Assembly: GCF_002240355.1 (NCBI RefSeq)
Contig: NZ_CP016353.1
Location: 5,867,001-5,931,000 of the forward strand
Source: Prauserella marina
Lineage (GTDB): Bacteria > Actinomycetota > Actinomycetes > Mycobacteriales > Pseudonocardiaceae
Reading direction: 5' to 3'
DNA: 64,000 nucleotides
The position numbers and the translations under genes are program-made. Shown one piece after another: positions 53,808 through 61,270 of the stretch. How positions within the stretch are numbered: the stretch's first letter is position 1; the number at the start of each line of letters is the position of its first letter. Below the pieces are notes generated by a model that saw nothing but the letters and a program-made list of their open reading frames with translations, made no database searches and had not been told where the DNA came from.

Positions 53808-53809
53808 GT

Positions 53810-55447
53810 GTGTCTATTACCCCGTCTGTGCTCGGGACGCGCTCGAACGGCGCGACCTCGGCACACATCAACGCGACCCGTGTGAACCTGTCCCGCGGTG
53901 GCCAACGCGTGTTGACCGACGTCGACCTCACGGTCTCGGCAGGAGAACGGCTCGGGATCGTCGGTGAGAACGGCCGAGGCAAGACGAGCTTGTTGCAGGT
54001 GCTGGCGGGAGCCCTCGCGCCAGATTCCGGTTCGGTGCATCGCGCGGGTTCGCTCGGCGTCGCGGAGCAGGAAATGACCGTCACCGAAGGTCGTACCGTC
54101 GGCGATCTCATCGACGTCGAATTGCGCGGAGCGCGAGCCGTGCTCAGGGAATTCGAGCGCGCTACCGAAGCACTCAGCGAGCAACATCCCGGCTCCGAAC
54201 AGGAATTCGCCGACGCGCTCGCCGCGGCGGAGGCGATCGACGCGTGGGAAGCAGACCGGCGCGTCGACGTCTCGCTGGCCGCGTTGAGCGCCGTCACCGA
54301 TCGCGAGCGCAGGCTGACAACCCTTTCGGTGGGGCAGCGTTACCGCATCCGGCTCGCCGGACTGCTCGGCGCTGGGCACGATCTGCTGTTGCTCGACGAG
54401 CCGACCAACCATCTCGACGCGGCCGGTCTGGACCACCTGACCACGAAACTGCGGGAACACCGCGGCGCCGTGGTGCTGGTCAGCCATGACAGGGCATTGC
54501 TGGCCGATGTCGTGATGTCGGTGCTCGATCTCGACCCGACCCGCGATGGCACACCCCGCGTGTACGGCGGCGGCTACGCGGGCTACCGGGAAGGGCATCG
54601 CGCGGAACGGGAACGCTGGGAATCCGACTATCGTGACCAGGTCGGCGAACGGCAACGGCTGGCGCAGGATCTTTCCTCGGCCCAAAACCGGCTTTCCACG
54701 GGCTGGAAACCCGAAAAGGGAACGGGAAAGCACACGCGCGCGACGCGAGCGCCAGCGCTGGTTCGGATGGTGCACCGGCGCCAGGTTGCACTGGAAGCAC
54801 ACGTCGTCGACGTGCCGAAGCCTCCGATGCGGCTGCGGTTTCCCTCGCTGCCGGCCATGCCGGGAAGCACTCTGCTGCATGCGGAGGAGGTGACGGTGAG
54901 CGGAAGGCTGGAAGCACCGCGAACGGTGCGGATCTTCTCCGGCGACCGCCTCGTCGTCACCGGAGCCAACGGTTCGGGAAAGTCCAGTCTGCTCTCGGTA
55001 CTCGCCGGAACCCTCACGCCGAGTTCGGGCGCGGTGACGGCAAACCGGTCGGCACGGATCGCTTTGCTGGCACAGGAATCACCTCCGCAAGGTGAGCAGC
55101 GCGCCGTCGACCGCTATGCCGCCTTCCTCGGCGGACTCGTCAGCGCGGGAACGCTCGCGGACAAGGACCTTCCGAGTCTGGCACAACTCGGACTGCTGTC
55201 CTCTTCGTCGGCGGGACAGCCGGTCTCGCGGTTGTCGCTGGGCCAGCAACGGCGGCTCGACCTCGCGATGACCTTGGCCATGCGGCCACACGTGGTGCTG
55301 CTCGACGAACCCACCAACCACCTTTCGATGGGGCTCGTCGACGAACTCACCTCCGCGCTTGCCGAGACCGGGGCGGCGGTCGTGCTCGCCACACACGACA
55401 GGCAACTGTTGCGGGACACCGCGTCGTGGCCGCGGTTGTCGCTGTGA
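53810..55447 (+). CDS. Antibiotic-resistance-type ABC-F ATPase
   Basis: A 545-residue ABC-F protein with two ATPase domains and no transmembrane part. Domain 1: GENGRGKTSLLQ (~44-55), LSVGQRYRIRLAGLLGAGHD, LLLLDEPTNHLD. A long Arg-rich interdomain linker follows (RDQVGERQRLAQDLSSAQNR, KGTGKHTRATRAPALVRM), the part that reaches the peptidyl-transferase centre in resistance ABC-Fs. Domain 2: GANGSGKSSLLS, LSLGQQRRLDLAMTLA, LLDEPTNHLS. Resembles macrolide/lincosamide/streptogramin ABC-Fs. GTG at 53810 with GGAGG four bases upstream; a leader peptide and attenuator precede it. Neighbour of an erythromycin-esterase-like gene. Confidence 0.92.
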   Translation: MSITPSVLGTRSNGATSAHINATRVNLSRGGQRVLTDVDLTVSAGERLGIVGENGRGKTSLLQVLAGALAPDSGSVHRAGSLGVAEQEMTVTEGRTVGDLIDVELRGARAVLREFERATEALSEQHPGSEQEFADALAAAEAIDAWEADRRVDVSLAALSAVTDRERRLTTLSVGQRYRIRLAGLLGAGHDLLLLDEPTNHLDAAGLDHLTTKLREHRGAVVLVSHDRALLADVVMSVLDLDPTRDGTPRVYGGGYAGYREGHRAERERWESDYRDQVGERQRLAQDLSSAQNRLSTGWKPEKGTGKHTRATRAPALVRMVHRRQVALEAHVVDVPKPPMRLRFPSLPAMPGSTLLHAEEVTVSGRLEAPRTVRIFSGDRLVVTGANGSGKSSLLSVLAGTLTPSSGAVTANRSARIALLAQESPPQGEQRAVDRYAAFLGGLVSAGTLADKDLPSLAQLGLLSSSSAGQPVSRLSLGQQRRLDLAMTLAMRPHVVLLDEPTNHLSMGLVDELTSALAETGAAVVLATHDRQLLRDTASWPRLSL

Positions 55448-55491
55448 GCGGCGGTGCCGCCGAGCCACGCGCTCGGCGGCACCGCCACCGG

Positions 55492-56709
55492 CTACCAGAA
55501 CCCGTGCCGTTTGCCGTCGGTGTCGGCGACGAAGACGACCGCGTCGGTGCCGTCCAGTTCATCGGGGTTCAGCGGAAGGTGACCGCGCACGATCGGTTCG
55601 CCCGCGCTGATCGCGGCGGGAAGCGCGGTCAGCAGAGCGGGGACGGGGAAGAGCGCGCGGCGGTCGGTCGCCGCCGCCAGCAGGCCCTGTAAGGTGCCGG
55701 GCTCGGCCGCCGGAGCCGCGTCGGTCGCCACGAACAGGTAGCGCTCGCCGAGTTCGAGCCCGGCGAGTGACCCCGCGCTCCCCCAGTTCGCCTCCTCCTC
55801 GCCCGAGGGCATGCGCGATCGACCGGCCCGTAGGTGCGCGTTGTGCGCGAACGCCAGTACCGGCCCGCGTCGGCGTTCCCTTTCGACGATCGCCAGCAGG
55901 TTCTCCGCCATCATCTCGGCGCGCAGGCCGCGCAACGCGCCGACGCGCTCGGGCGAGGGAGTCGCCATGGCCGCGTGATAGCGCGACAACCCCTTGGCAG
56001 TACGCACGTGAGCGACAGCCGCGGCGTAACCGCCGGGGTCGGCCGACCGCAGAGCCGGTGCCGCGCGACACAGCGCGCTGGCGAGATCGTCGGCGACGAT
56101 ACGCAGGTCACGAGCACGATCGGAGTTGCCGATCGAGGCCGCCGGATCGAACATCGCCGCCGGATTCGTCCACGCCGCCTCCTCGGCGTCGTTCTCGCCG
56201 AGGCCGCGAACCGATCGGGGGCGCAGCGACGGCGGCAGGTAGTCGCCGACGAAGCGCAGCGAGGGAACCGGGCTCGGTGCACCGGAGTACTCCAGTGGCG
56301 CGTCGAAGCCGTGGAAACGCACGCGGTCGCGTTCCTCGCGGTCGGCGTTGTACTCCCGCAGCCATTGGACGAGTTCCCGATTGCCCGGCACGGCACCGAA
56401 TCCGTGACTGAATCCGGTCGCGAGCACGTCCTCGATGTCCGTGGCAGCGCCGTTCACGTAGTCGTCGACGAGGGAAGCGGCGAAGAAGTCGGTTTCCAGT
56501 GCGATCGAGCGGTACCCACGTCGCACGAGCTGACCGAGAAGTTCGTTGCGCAGCAACGGGAAAGCCGCGATTCCGTGGGTCGGCTCCCCGAGCGCGAGCA
56601 GGGTCGGTGGCTCGGTACGCGCGGCAATCAGCTCGTCGACGGCGAGGCCGAGGCTTACCGGATCGTCGAGTTGGCTGCCGATCCCGCGCAATGCCGTGGC
56701 AGTGGACAT
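55492..56709 (-). CDS. Erythromycin-esterase family hydrolase
   Basis: A 405-residue Ere-family protein. The pattern is clear: LLALGEPTHGIAAFPLLRNE (~39-58, with the Glu/His pair), YRSIALETDFFAASLVDDYV, FHGFDAPLEYS, and VLAFAHNAHLRAGRSRMPSG (His region, ~285-305). Ere enzymes linearise the macrolactone of erythromycin using a His base. Many actinobacterial homologues act on unknown esters, so erythromycin itself is not proven. ATG at 56707-56709 with AAGGGA five bases upstream. Divergent from a tandem-MerR regulator across a MerR-type promoter. Confidence 0.88.
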   Translation of the reverse strand: MSTATALRGIGSQLDDPVSLGLAVDELIAARTEPPTLLALGEPTHGIAAFPLLRNELLGQLVRRGYRSIALETDFFAASLVDDYVNGAATDIEDVLATGFSHGFGAVPGNRELVQWLREYNADREERDRVRFHGFDAPLEYSGAPSPVPSLRFVGDYLPPSLRPRSVRGLGENDAEEAAWTNPAAMFDPAASIGNSDRARDLRIVADDLASALCRAAPALRSADPGGYAAAVAHVRTAKGLSRYHAAMATPSPERVGALRGLRAEMMAENLLAIVERERRRGPVLAFAHNAHLRAGRSRMPSGEEEANWGSAGSLAGLELGERYLFVATDAAPAAEPGTLQGLLAAATDRRALFPVPALLTALPAAISAGEPIVRGHLPLNPDELDGTDAVVFVADTDGKRHGFW

Positions 56710-56759
56710 GGTTTTCCCTTCGCCAAGGATTCACGTCTGAACTGCCTTAGACGCTATCG

Positions 56760-56792
56760 TTGAAGAGTCGAGTGAAACTTCCACACGATATT
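56760..56792 (+). promoter_or_regulatory. MerR-type promoter with dyad in the spacer
   Basis: TTGAAG (-35-like, 56760-56765), then 19-21 bp to a weak ACGATA/GATATT -10. The spacer holds the dyad GTGAAACTTCCAC (56772-56784, 10 of 13 symmetric). The over-long spacer with a centred dyad is the hallmark of MerR-activated promoters. It would drive the regulator gene; the reverse strand faces the esterase. Confidence 0.55.
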
Positions 56793-56831
56793 TACAGGTG
56801 ACAGCGCATCGAGTCTCAAAAGGAGGTCAAC

Positions 56832-57527
56832 CTGCGCCCCATCGACCTGGCGAGGGAACACGGACTGTCCACGCAGGCGGTCCGCAACTACGACGACGCG
56901 GGCGTCTTCCCTCCAGCCGAGCGGACCGAGACCGGCTACCGGCGCTACACACCGCTGCACGCGCAGGCCCTGCGTGCTTTTCTCGCGCTGCGCCGCGGGC
57001 ATGGCCACCGGCAGGCAACGGAAATCATGCACGCGATCAATCGTGGCGACCTCGATTCCGCCTACCGGCTCATCGACGCCGCACATGCCTCGCTGCTCAC
57101 CGAACGCGGCACGAGGGCCGAGGTCGCCATGGCACTCGGTACCCTCTCGACAGCCGCACCGCCGATCTCGCCCGGCCCGCCGCTGACCGTCGGCGAGCTC
57201 GCCTTCCGGATCGGCGTACACGCCGCGACGCTGCGAAGCTGGGAAACCGAGGGCATCCTGCACCCGGAGCGCGAAAAGGCGACGGGCTACCGCAGGTACG
57301 GTCCGGACTGCGTGCGCGACGCCGAGATCGCCAGACAGCTCCGCAGAGGCGGCTACCCGCTACCCCAGGTCGCCCGGTTCCTCGATTCACTGCGCGAGGC
57401 GGGCGGAGAGGACGCGCTGACCGAATTCCTCGAAGCCTGGCAGGAGCGGCTGGCGCGGCGGGGCCGCGACCTGCTGGCCGGAGCGGCCCAGCTCGACACC
57501 TTCCTCACGCTGCTCGACCATCGATAG
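56832..57527 (+). CDS. Tandem-MerR-domain regulator (TioE-like), apparent CTG start
   Basis: A 231-residue regulator with two complete MerR HTH domains: IDLAREHGLSTQAVRNYDDA then GVFPPAERTETGYRRY (residues ~4-40), and LTVGELAFRIGVHAATLRSW then EGILHPEREKATGYRRYGP (~118-155). It matches the TioE family by layout. The frame opens at a TGA (56799), and the only sensible start is CTG at 56832, six bases after AAAGGAGG. An ATG at 57027 would lose the first HTH. Divergent from the esterase-like gene. Confidence 0.88.
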   Translation: MRPIDLAREHGLSTQAVRNYDDAGVFPPAERTETGYRRYTPLHAQALRAFLALRRGHGHRQATEIMHAINRGDLDSAYRLIDAAHASLLTERGTRAEVAMALGTLSTAAPPISPGPPLTVGELAFRIGVHAATLRSWETEGILHPEREKATGYRRYGPDCVRDAEIARQLRRGGYPLPQVARFLDSLREAGGEDALTEFLEAWQERLARRGRDLLAGAAQLDTFLTLLDHR

Positions 57528-57533
57528 CATGGG

Positions 57534-58463
57534 TCAGTTCAGCCTGCGGTTGACGAACCAGAACGTCAGCGCGACGCACCCGGCCGCGAGTGTGAGGAAA
57601 AGACCGGCCTCGATGGCCTGGAGGGTCCAGAACCGGTCGGCCGGCTGAATCGGGTACCGCTCGAAGAAACCCTTGGCAGCCATGGCATCGGTCAGCTCGG
57701 TGCTGCCGTTGATCGGACCGGGATCCGGGATACCGGCGCGATCGAAAGCGGCGGCCCTTTCGTGAACGGCGCCACCGGCATCGACGAAAACCGGAGACCC
57801 CGTGCGCAGCGAACCGATCCCCGGCGACGGTGCGAGCACCGGTTCGAGATAGTACGGGCGCACGAAGTTCTTCACCGCGACGAAAAGCGGAAGGAACACG
57901 CCGAGCGTGATCGCCATACCCGCGAGGGTTCGGCGGGTCAGTGCTCCCGCGGCGACACCGAGCAGGAAGCCGAAGAGACAGGTCGCCGGAAAGGAGACCA
58001 GTCCGAAGTCGAATGTCTCGTACCAGCCCTCCCTTTCCAGCCCCGGCGCGTACCACCACGCATAGGCAGCGGCGAAGACAGCGCCGAAGAGCACCGAACA
58101 CGAGCCGAGGAAAAGCAGGCGCGACCGCAACCACCTGCCACGCGCGACGTCCTGGGTCCAGGCGAACCGGAACGTGTGATGTTCGAACTCGCCCGCGACG
58201 AGCGGCGCGCCGAGAAACATCCCCGCCAGCGCGGGCAGCAGCGGGAACAGCACAGCCGCGTAGTTGCGGATCCCGAAGATCAGCTCGGCCCACGCACCGC
58301 AGCGCGCGGGGTCGGAGCCGGTGAAGCAATGCGGCAGCACGTCCGCCGTCAGCGTGTTCCGCATGCCGAAGCCCATGGCGACATAGCCACCGGCGAGGAC
58401 GAGGAAAACCGCGCCGAGGACGGCAATTTTCACCCTGTGCTGCCGCCAGGCAAGCCAGATCAC
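57534..58463 (-). CDS. ABC-2-type permease of the YtrA-controlled operon
   Basis: A 309-residue membrane protein with about six hydrophobic segments: VKIAVLGAVFLVLAGGYVAM (~11-30), NYAAVLFPLLPALAGMFLGA with PLVAGEFEHHTFRFAWTQDV (the ABC-2 loop), LLFLGSCSVLFGAVFAAAYA, FPATCLFGFLLGVAAGALTR, TLAGMAITLGVFLPLFVAVK, and a C-terminal LFLTLAAGCVALTFWFVNRR. A large outside loop (~210-270) separates the last two. The GTG at 58461 overlaps the ATPase stop (GTGA). It works with the ATPase at 58460; the substrate is unknown. Confidence 0.88.
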   Translation of the reverse strand: MIWLAWRQHRVKIAVLGAVFLVLAGGYVAMGFGMRNTLTADVLPHCFTGSDPARCGAWAELIFGIRNYAAVLFPLLPALAGMFLGAPLVAGEFEHHTFRFAWTQDVARGRWLRSRLLFLGSCSVLFGAVFAAAYAWWYAPGLEREGWYETFDFGLVSFPATCLFGFLLGVAAGALTRRTLAGMAITLGVFLPLFVAVKNFVRPYYLEPVLAPSPGIGSLRTGSPVFVDAGGAVHERAAAFDRAGIPDPGPINGSTELTDAMAAKGFFERYPIQPADRFWTLQAIEAGLFLTLAAGCVALTFWFVNRRLN

Positions 58464-59170
58464 GCCGGAACCTCCTCGGAATCGAGACAGCGCATGATCA
58501 GTTCCTCGACGTTGTACTCGTGGCCGTGCGCGTCGAGCAGTTCGTCGACGTCACCGGCCAGCCGCACCCTTCCGCGATCGAGTACGACGAGGTAGTCGCA
58601 CAGCCGCTCCAATTCGGACACCACGTGTGAGGAAAGGACGATCGTGCAGTCCCATTCGGCTTTAACCGCCATGAGCGTGGCCATGAGATCCCTTCTGGCG
58701 ACCGGATCGAGGCTTGCGACCGGTTCGTCGAGCACGAGCAGCCTCGGCCGCTTCGCCAGTGCGAGCGCGAGCGCCACCTGCGCGCGCTGACCTCCGGAAA
58801 GCGCACCGATCCTGCGGTCGGCCGGGATGTCCAGTTCGGACAGCCGCTCGGTGACGACCTCGGGAAACCACCTGCGGTTGAGGCGTTTTCCCGCCTCGAT
58901 CATGTCGCGGACGCGAAACGACTCGTACATCGCGTGCCGCTGATCGAGGTAGGCGACCGCGCCAGACTCGCCCGCGCCGCCGAACACCGACAGTTCCCCC
59001 TCCGTCGGGCGAAGCAGGCCGACGAGAAGGTTGAGCAGTGTCGATTTTCCGGCTCCGTTCGGCCCGACGAGCCCGACGACCCTGCCGGTGTCGATGTCGA
59101 GGGTGCAGTCCCGCAACCCCCACGTGCGGCCGTACCGTCTGCCGAGGTTTCTGGTGCTGATCGCGGTCAC
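58460..59170 (-). CDS. ABC ATPase of the YtrA-controlled operon
   Basis: A 236-residue ATPase with Walker A LVGPNGAGKSTLLNLLVGLL (~34-53), signature ALSGGQRAQVALALALAKRP, Walker B LLVLDEPVASLDPVARRDLM, and H-loop SSHVVSELERLCDYL. The GTG at 59168-59170 has GAGGAG upstream and overlaps the GntR stop (GTGA). The three genes gntR-ATPase-permease are translationally linked. This matches GntR/YtrA operons induced by cell-wall-active antibiotics in firmicutes; relevance here is inferred. Confidence 0.92.
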   Translation of the reverse strand: MTAISTRNLGRRYGRTWGLRDCTLDIDTGRVVGLVGPNGAGKSTLLNLLVGLLRPTEGELSVFGGAGESGAVAYLDQRHAMYESFRVRDMIEAGKRLNRRWFPEVVTERLSELDIPADRRIGALSGGQRAQVALALALAKRPRLLVLDEPVASLDPVARRDLMATLMAVKAEWDCTIVLSSHVVSELERLCDYLVVLDRGRVRLAGDVDELLDAHGHEYNVEELIMRCLDSEEVPA

Positions 59171-59556
59171 GGGTTCTCCTCTCGTAAGTCGTGTAGTGCG
59201 GCGGAAACGAGAGCGGCGATGTCGTCGGGATCCATCCCCGCTCGCCGCGCCGTCGTCAGCCATTCGGTCAAGCCCGCCCGCAGTTCGGCCCGCTTTTCCT
59301 CGTCGAGGCCGGTGAACTCACGCTCGACGAACGTGCCCTTGCCCGGCCTGCCTTTGGCAAGCCCCCTGTGTTCGAGTTCGCGGTAGGCCTTCAGCACCGT
59401 GTTCGGGTTGATCACCATCCCGGCGGCCACCTCCTTGACCGTGGGAAGCCGGTCGCCCGCGCGTAACTCGCCAAGCCGGACAGCGCGCTCGACCTGCTGC
59501 ACCAACTGGAGATACGGCGGCACACCGGAACCGCCTTCGAACCGGAACCGGAACAC
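59167..59556 (-). CDS. GntR/YtrA-family regulator
   Basis: A 129-residue regulator with only the winged HTH and a short tail, as in the YtrA subfamily: SGVPPYLQLVQQVERAVRLG, RLPTVKEVAAGMVINPNTVL, KAYRELEHRGLAKGRPGKGT. I preferred the GTG at 59556 (GAGGTGAT just upstream) to the ATG at 59574, because the ATG lies inside the operator palindrome (59569) and has no SD. First gene of the ABC operon, so probably autorepressed. Confidence 0.88.
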   Translation of the reverse strand: MFRFRFEGGSGVPPYLQLVQQVERAVRLGELRAGDRLPTVKEVAAGMVINPNTVLKAYRELEHRGLAKGRPGKGTFVEREFTGLDEEKRAELRAGLTEWLTTARRAGMDPDDIAALVSAALHDLREENP

Positions 59557-59568
59557 GTCATCACCTCG

Positions 59569-59600
59569 CCCCATTAACCTAGGAAGCTAGGTTAATGGGG
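59569..59600. promoter_or_regulatory. 32-bp perfect GntR/YtrA operator
   Basis: CCCCATTAACCTAG, four central bases, then the exact complement CTAGGTTAATGGGG: 14-bp arms with no mismatch. It lies directly upstream of the gntR-ABC operon. YtrA-family operators are palindromes at this location. It covers the first alternative start codon of gntR. Confidence 0.88.
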
Positions 59601-59681
59601 GTATCGAGAAGGTCGCACCCGACCCCGTGACACCACGTCAGACGGGGACAAAACAGCAGGTCAGCAGCACCCTGAACCAGT

Positions 59682-59734
59682 CTGCGCCACTATGACGCTT
59701 GTCGTGGCGCCATAGTGGTGCCATCATGGCGCCA
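59682..59734 (+). promoter_or_regulatory. Phased TGGCGCCA operator array at the RHH gene start
   Basis: TGGCGCCA at 59705-59712, TGGTGCCA at 59716-59723 and TGGCGCCA at 59727-59734, exactly 11 bp apart, with a weaker CTGCGCCA at 59682. The last copy includes the A of the ATG at 59734. This helical-turn spacing is typical of ribbon-helix-helix autoregulation. Confidence 0.75.
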
Positions 59735-60258
59735 TGGACTTGACGCCGTATGTCGAAAACCTTCGACACGAGCTGGCCGTCGCGGCCGACGTCGGGGGCG
59801 AGGACGCCCGAACACTGGCCGAACGCCTGACAGCTCCCCTCGAATCCGCAGCGCGACTCATGTTGCTCGAAGCACTCACGGCGGCGGCGGAGGAAATCAC
59901 GAGAGACCTCGCTCCGGGCTCGGTCGACGTCCGGCTTCGCGGACTCAAACCGAGCTTCGTGGTGTCGAAGCCACAGGCGGGAAGCAACTCGGATCAGCGA
60001 GCCGAACCCGAGAGCGCGCATGAGGTTCCCCCCGCGCCGGTCGAGATCGACGAGGGCGGCGACACCCTGCGCATCAACCTGCGGGTGCCCGAACGCCTGA
60101 AAGGACGGATCGAGGAGGTCGCCGCGAAAGAAGGTCTCTCCGTCAACGCGTGGCTGGTGCGGGTCGTCGCCGCCGCGACCAACCCCGAGCAGAAGAAGAA
60201 ACGTGCGCCTTCGGCCTTCCCTTCCACGGGCCAGCGCTACACCGGCTGGGTTCGGTAA
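59734..60258 (+). CDS. Ribbon-helix-helix (HicB/Arc-like) DNA-binding protein
   Basis: A 174-residue protein. The N-terminal ~80 residues are helical (DARTLAERLTAPLESAARLM, LLEALTAAAEEITRDLAPGS). A disordered Ser/Pro/Glu linker follows. The C-terminal RHH motif is LRINLRVPERLKGRIEEVAA with KEGLSVNAWLVRVVAAAT (~112-148), then a basic tail KKKRAPS. It is annotated as HicB-family in relatives, but no HicA toxin is adjacent. It heads an operon with a DUF4097 protein and ABC exporter. The phased sites at its start codon imply autoregulation. Confidence 0.82.
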   Translation: MDLTPYVENLRHELAVAADVGGEDARTLAERLTAPLESAARLMLLEALTAAAEEITRDLAPGSVDVRLRGLKPSFVVSKPQAGSNSDQRAEPESAHEVPPAPVEIDEGGDTLRINLRVPERLKGRIEEVAAKEGLSVNAWLVRVVAAATNPEQKKKRAPSAFPSTGQRYTGWVR

Positions 60259-60288
60259 CCGGGCTTCGGCAATCCAGAAAGGACAGTT

Positions 60289-61191
60289 ATGCCAACGTTC
60301 GACACCCCGGAGCCGATCTCCGTCGTGATCGACATCCCGGTGGGCACCGTCCGCGTCGACGCGAGCGCTCGCACCGACACGATCGTCACCGTGCGGCAGG
60401 GCAGCGAGTCGGCGAAGACGGCGGTCGGCAAGTACGTCGGCCGCTACCTCAACCGCTATCTCGGCAACCCTTCCGAATCCGACGCCGCCGAACGAACGAC
60501 CGTCGACTACACCGAGGGAAGGCTACTGATCAAGGTACCTGCCGACCGTGGCCTGCACAGTCTGCTCGGCGCTTCCGGTTCCGTCGACATCGACATCGCC
60601 CTGCCTTCGGGCTCCAGCATCAAGGCCGAGGCGGCGTGGACCGAGTTCCGGGGCTCCGGACGGCTGGGGCAATGCAAGTTCACTTCGGCAGGCGACATCC
60701 GGCTCGACGAGACCGGCCCCCTCACCGTCCATTCCGGAGCCGGTGACGTCATCGTCAACAGCACGAGCGGAAACGCGATGATCGAAACCGCCACGGGAGA
60801 AGTCAGAATCGGCAAGATCGCCGGAAGCGCCGTTGTCAAGAACGGGTCAGGCGACTGCTGGGTCGGCGAAGTCACCGGGGCTGCCACGCTGAACACTGCG
60901 GCAGGGGACATCACCGTCGAACGCGCGCACGGCGACGTCGAGGCGAGGACAGCGACCGGCGGGGTGACCGTCGGCGAAGTACGACGAGGCTCGATCGTGC
61001 TGGAAACCGCTTACGGCGCGGTGAACATCGGAATCCACAACGGAACCGCGGCCTGGCTCGACGTCGGTTCCTCCTATGGCGGTGTCGACAACAAAGTCGA
61101 TTCCTCTGACGGCCCGTCAGGAGCAGAGGAAACCGCGGAGATTCGCGCGCACACCCAATACGGCGACATCATGATTCGCCGCTCACGCTGA
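60289..61191 (+). CDS. DUF4097 beta-helix-like protein
   Basis: A 300-residue protein of the DUF4097/DUF4098 family. There is no signal peptide. From ~90 on it shows parallel beta repeats: GSVDIDIALPSGSSIKAEAA, GDIRLDETGPLTVHSGAGDV, NSTSGNAMIETATGEVRIGK, GDCWVGEVTGAATLNTAAGD, ITVERAHGDVEARTATGGVT. The repeat GD-I/V-x-V at ~20-residue spacing is visible. Function is unknown; in actinobacteria it commonly sits with an RHH regulator and a DrrAB-like exporter, as here. ATG at 60289 with AAAGGA upstream. Confidence 0.85.
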   Translation: MPTFDTPEPISVVIDIPVGTVRVDASARTDTIVTVRQGSESAKTAVGKYVGRYLNRYLGNPSESDAAERTTVDYTEGRLLIKVPADRGLHSLLGASGSVDIDIALPSGSSIKAEAAWTEFRGSGRLGQCKFTSAGDIRLDETGPLTVHSGAGDVIVNSTSGNAMIETATGEVRIGKIAGSAVVKNGSGDCWVGEVTGAATLNTAAGDITVERAHGDVEARTATGGVTVGEVRRGSIVLETAYGAVNIGIHNGTAAWLDVGSSYGGVDNKVDSSDGPSGAEETAEIRAHTQYGDIMIRRSR

Positions 61192-61270
61192 ATTACTGAC
61201 GAACCGACAACCGAGGCCAAAACCTCGGTGGCCCCCGCACGCCCTGAAAACCCGGAATCGAGGAAGAAAC

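Noticed and set aside
53129-53809. Extended ABC-F reading frame starting upstream of the leader
   Set aside because: In frame but without any similarity, it overlaps the Nudix gene antisense and would destroy the leader/attenuator logic; GTG at 53810 has an SD.
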